From Faecimorpha stercoravium (GTDB lineage: Bacteria > Bacillota > Clostridia > Lachnospirales > Bianqueaceae), in NCBI GenBank assembly GCA_018712555.1, contig DVGT01000084.1, positions 1-9,125 on the forward strand: DNA of 9,125 bases, in the 5' to 3' direction. The notes under the pieces were generated by a model. The model saw nothing but the letters and a program-made list of their open reading frames with translations, was not told the origin of the DNA and made no database searches. A program made the translations under genes and the position numbers. Within the stretch, counting starts at the first letter, position 1. Each line of letters opens with the position of its first letter. Positions 7,632 to 9,125 of the stretch are shown here, piece by piece.

Positions 7632-8830
7632 AGGAACTCCCCTTCTTTCTGTTCTGCGATCGGAATCCTGATCATATGTACTTCAGGATATTCTATTTCC
7701 TCGCTTCGTTCCATAGCCTCATAGTATACGAATTCCTGATCTCCTCCATAGAAGGTGTACATATAGGATATATCCTTTCTTTGGCCTGGAAAAGTGATCT
7801 GCTGGTCATACAGCGTATTTCCCTCCATATCCTTGACCCGCAGCCAGGCGTCATTCTCTTCATACGAAACTGACGCGATAACACCATCTCCCAGTTGACC
7901 GCTCAGATAATCCATGCTCTCCATGTCAAAGCAAAACTCGCCCTCTTTCGTTTCCGGGTTATAACGGTACACCTGCGCCGGCATGCTGTCCTTCGGATCC
8001 CAGCCTATCCAGTATAACTCCCGCTCTGCCGTCACAGAAAACCTCCATGGCTCCACTGCGATTCCTTCTTCTTCCATCAGCGTTATCATCTGTCTTGACT
8101 GAATATCCCATTCGTACAATACCAGGGAGTAATTCCCCTCGTCTTTGTAGTGGGAGATCATGATATACAGCGAATTTCCCAGCAGCTTGATATTACAATA
8201 GGGCATAGGGGAATCGTAAACAATATCTAAAATAGAAACGAAAGATCCTTCCTCCCCCATCTTCTCTGCATATACCTGTATATGTTCCTCCGGCCTGCCT
8301 TCCACGACCTTCAGGGCCGTGCCCGCCGTATAGATATAACCGCGATGAATTTGTATGATCACATTAGTATTCAGTTCTGGCACCCTAACTTCCTGCAGTC
8401 GTTCTCTGTCCGTCCCGTCCAGGTTCATCCGCCATATGTAGTGATCGATCGTGTTCTTCTCCGCTGGATCCTTCATGGTCCAGTATATCTTTTCATCATA
8501 TACACTGAGTCCGATGGCTCCCCATCCTACATACCCATTGCATTTCAGATCATCGTGCGAGCAATCCAGTCGGCCGCATAAAATTCCGGTTTCTCCGCTC
8601 TCTTTATCATAATAATTGAGAAAATTAGTTCCCATAACTCTGCCATAATAAGCCTGTTCTGTCTCTACCAGGCAAGAAACCGGCAGACAGAATTTCGATT
8701 GCGAATCGTACCTGGACAGCATATCGTCCGTATCGAACACTTCATCCGTAAGATCGTTCCCTGTACTTTGCGTACAACCGGGCAACAGCAGGCAGATCAT
8801 TATCAAAACAATACTTCGAATTCGCCACAT
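7625..8830 (-). CDS. Cys/His-motif beta-propeller-like lipoprotein
   Basis: A 401-aa predicted lipoprotein. The start is ATG 8830, not the in-frame ATG at 8872: AAGGAGG (8846-8840) sits 9 nt before 8830, and from there the protein opens directly with a basic, hydrophobic signal peptide ending in lipobox LLLPG-C19. The family motif reads C85-x4-C90-x-H92-x4-C97-N-G-Y (Gly where the other three have Ala). Two further cysteines, C48 and C53, lie before it and could pair. Repeats such as LSVYDEKIYW, IWRMNLDG, HRGYIYTAG, LYEWDIQSRQM and QVYRYNPE indicate a beta-propeller-like fold. It lies 25 nt after the upstream paralogue and overlaps the downstream one by 7 nt, so the genes are probably co-transcribed. 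It is most like the gene at 6327-7631. The function is unknown; extracellular anchoring is a confident inference, while binding or sensing is speculation. Confidence 0.87.
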   Translation of the reverse strand: MWRIRSIVLIMICLLLPGCTQSTGNDLTDEVFDTDDMLSRYDSQSKFCLPVSCLVETEQAYYGRVMGTNFLNYYDKESGETGILCGRLDCSHDDLKCNGYVGWGAIGLSVYDEKIYWTMKDPAEKNTIDHYIWRMNLDGTDRERLQEVRVPELNTNVIIQIHRGYIYTAGTALKVVEGRPEEHIQVYAEKMGEEGSFVSILDIVYDSPMPYCNIKLLGNSLYIMISHYKDEGNYSLVLYEWDIQSRQMITLMEEEGIAVEPWRFSVTAERELYWIGWDPKDSMPAQVYRYNPETKEGEFCFDMESMDYLSGQLGDGVIASVSYEENDAWLRVKDMEGNTLYDQQITFPGQRKDISYMYTFYGGDQEFVYYEAMERSEEIEYPEVHMIRIPIAEQKEGEFLW

Positions 8831-8839
8831 ACTGATTTT

Positions 8840-8846
8840 CCTCCTT
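8840..8846 (-). promoter_or_regulatory. ribosome binding site fixing the start at 8830
   Basis: AAGGAGG lies 9 nt before the ATG at 8830. It lies inside the longer reading frame that begins at 8872, so the first 14 codons of that frame are not part of the protein. The shorter form also removes overlap with the upstream stop codon at 8856-8858. Confidence 0.85.
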
Positions 8847-8855
8847 ATGGTACCG

Positions 8856-9125
8856 CTACTCACCATGTACATTAAACATGCTGATGTCTCTTACAACATT
8901 GATCAGCAGCTCTTCTTCTCCCTCTGCCGTTGTCGGTATCCGATAGACCTTATAGTAGTCCCTCGTATCGCTTCCGTAATATTCGTCCAATAATATTCCC
9001 GTTTCATCGATCCCCGCGCAATACAGCTTGTTATCCGGCACTTTCCCCTCCCGGATCAGATTGAAATCGTAATCATATAGTTTGTACTCGGAGAAGTCAG
9101 AATCCCCATCCTCGCTCTGTTCTAT
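8856..9125 (-). CDS. C-terminal part of another array lipoprotein (5' end beyond the window)
   Basis: The frame is open from the right edge to a TAG at 8856-8858, giving 89 residues. The segment KLYDYDFNLIREG, then KLYCAGIDETGILLDEYY and YYKVYRIP, matches the final strands of the array members, for example IYDQNWDLSG, GEDSMGLLILTD and ALYRIPYD in the gene at 3907-5103. Both proteins also end in HGE. The internal ATG at 9041 is therefore not a start. The N-terminus, lipobox and Cys/His motif are outside the window and can only be assumed. It is probably the upstream neighbour in the same operon, 25 nt before the next start. Confidence 0.78.
   Translation of the reverse strand: MEQSEDGDSDFSEYKLYDYDFNLIREGKVPDNKLYCAGIDETGILLDEYYGSDTRDYYKVYRIPTTAEGEEELLINVVRDISMFNVHGE

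Noticed and set aside
8831..8872. Longer N-terminus for the 7625-8830 gene from ATG 8872
   Set aside because: It would overlap the upstream stop, precede the AAGGAGG site at 8846-8840, and place 14 polar residues before the signal peptide.

Overview
The window looks like chromosomal DNA of a low-to-medium GC Gram-positive anaerobe, most likely a Lachnospiraceae-type clostridium. The basis is strong AGGAGG-type ribosome binding sites, TTGACA/TATAAT-type promoters, lipobox signal peptides, and a family of secreted repeat lipoproteins that I associate with gut Clostridia. The taxonomic call is inference. Every gene I support lies on the minus strand, so transcription runs from the right edge to the left edge.

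Right part (9125 down to 3907): a tandem array of five related genes. The first is cut by the window edge, three are intact, and one (5165-6316) is interrupted by a single in-frame amber codon. Each gene whose N-terminus is visible encodes a short lipoprotein signal peptide, an N-terminal Cys/His motif C-x4-C-x-H-x4-C-N-[AG]-Y, and then a chain of short beta-rich repeats (Y-hydrophobic-Y/W strands, W-R-M-N-L-D-G turns). These repeats suggest a beta-propeller of the DUF5050/TolB-like kind anchored outside the membrane. Gaps are 25 nt, a 7 nt overlap, 10 nt and 61 nt, as expected of one operon. Function is unknown.

Middle (3784-3906): a 123-nt gap with a good sigma-A-type promoter. A perfect 8-bp inverted repeat flanks the -35 box, with the repeat arms 31 bp apart; this is a candidate operator.

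Left part (3783 down to 167): two half-size ABC exporter subunits, each a membrane domain fused to an ATPase, overlapping by ATGA. They probably form a heterodimeric type IV exporter. The first has a consensus LSGGQ signature; the second has FSGGE.

Left edge: the 5' end of a tRNA gene on the minus strand (anticodon outside the window) with its own near-consensus promoter.

Possible joint role (inference): a cell-surface lipoprotein array beside a dedicated exporter. The exporter has its own promoter, so the link between the two blocks may be only positional. No precursor peptide, regulator or modifying enzyme is visible in the window.
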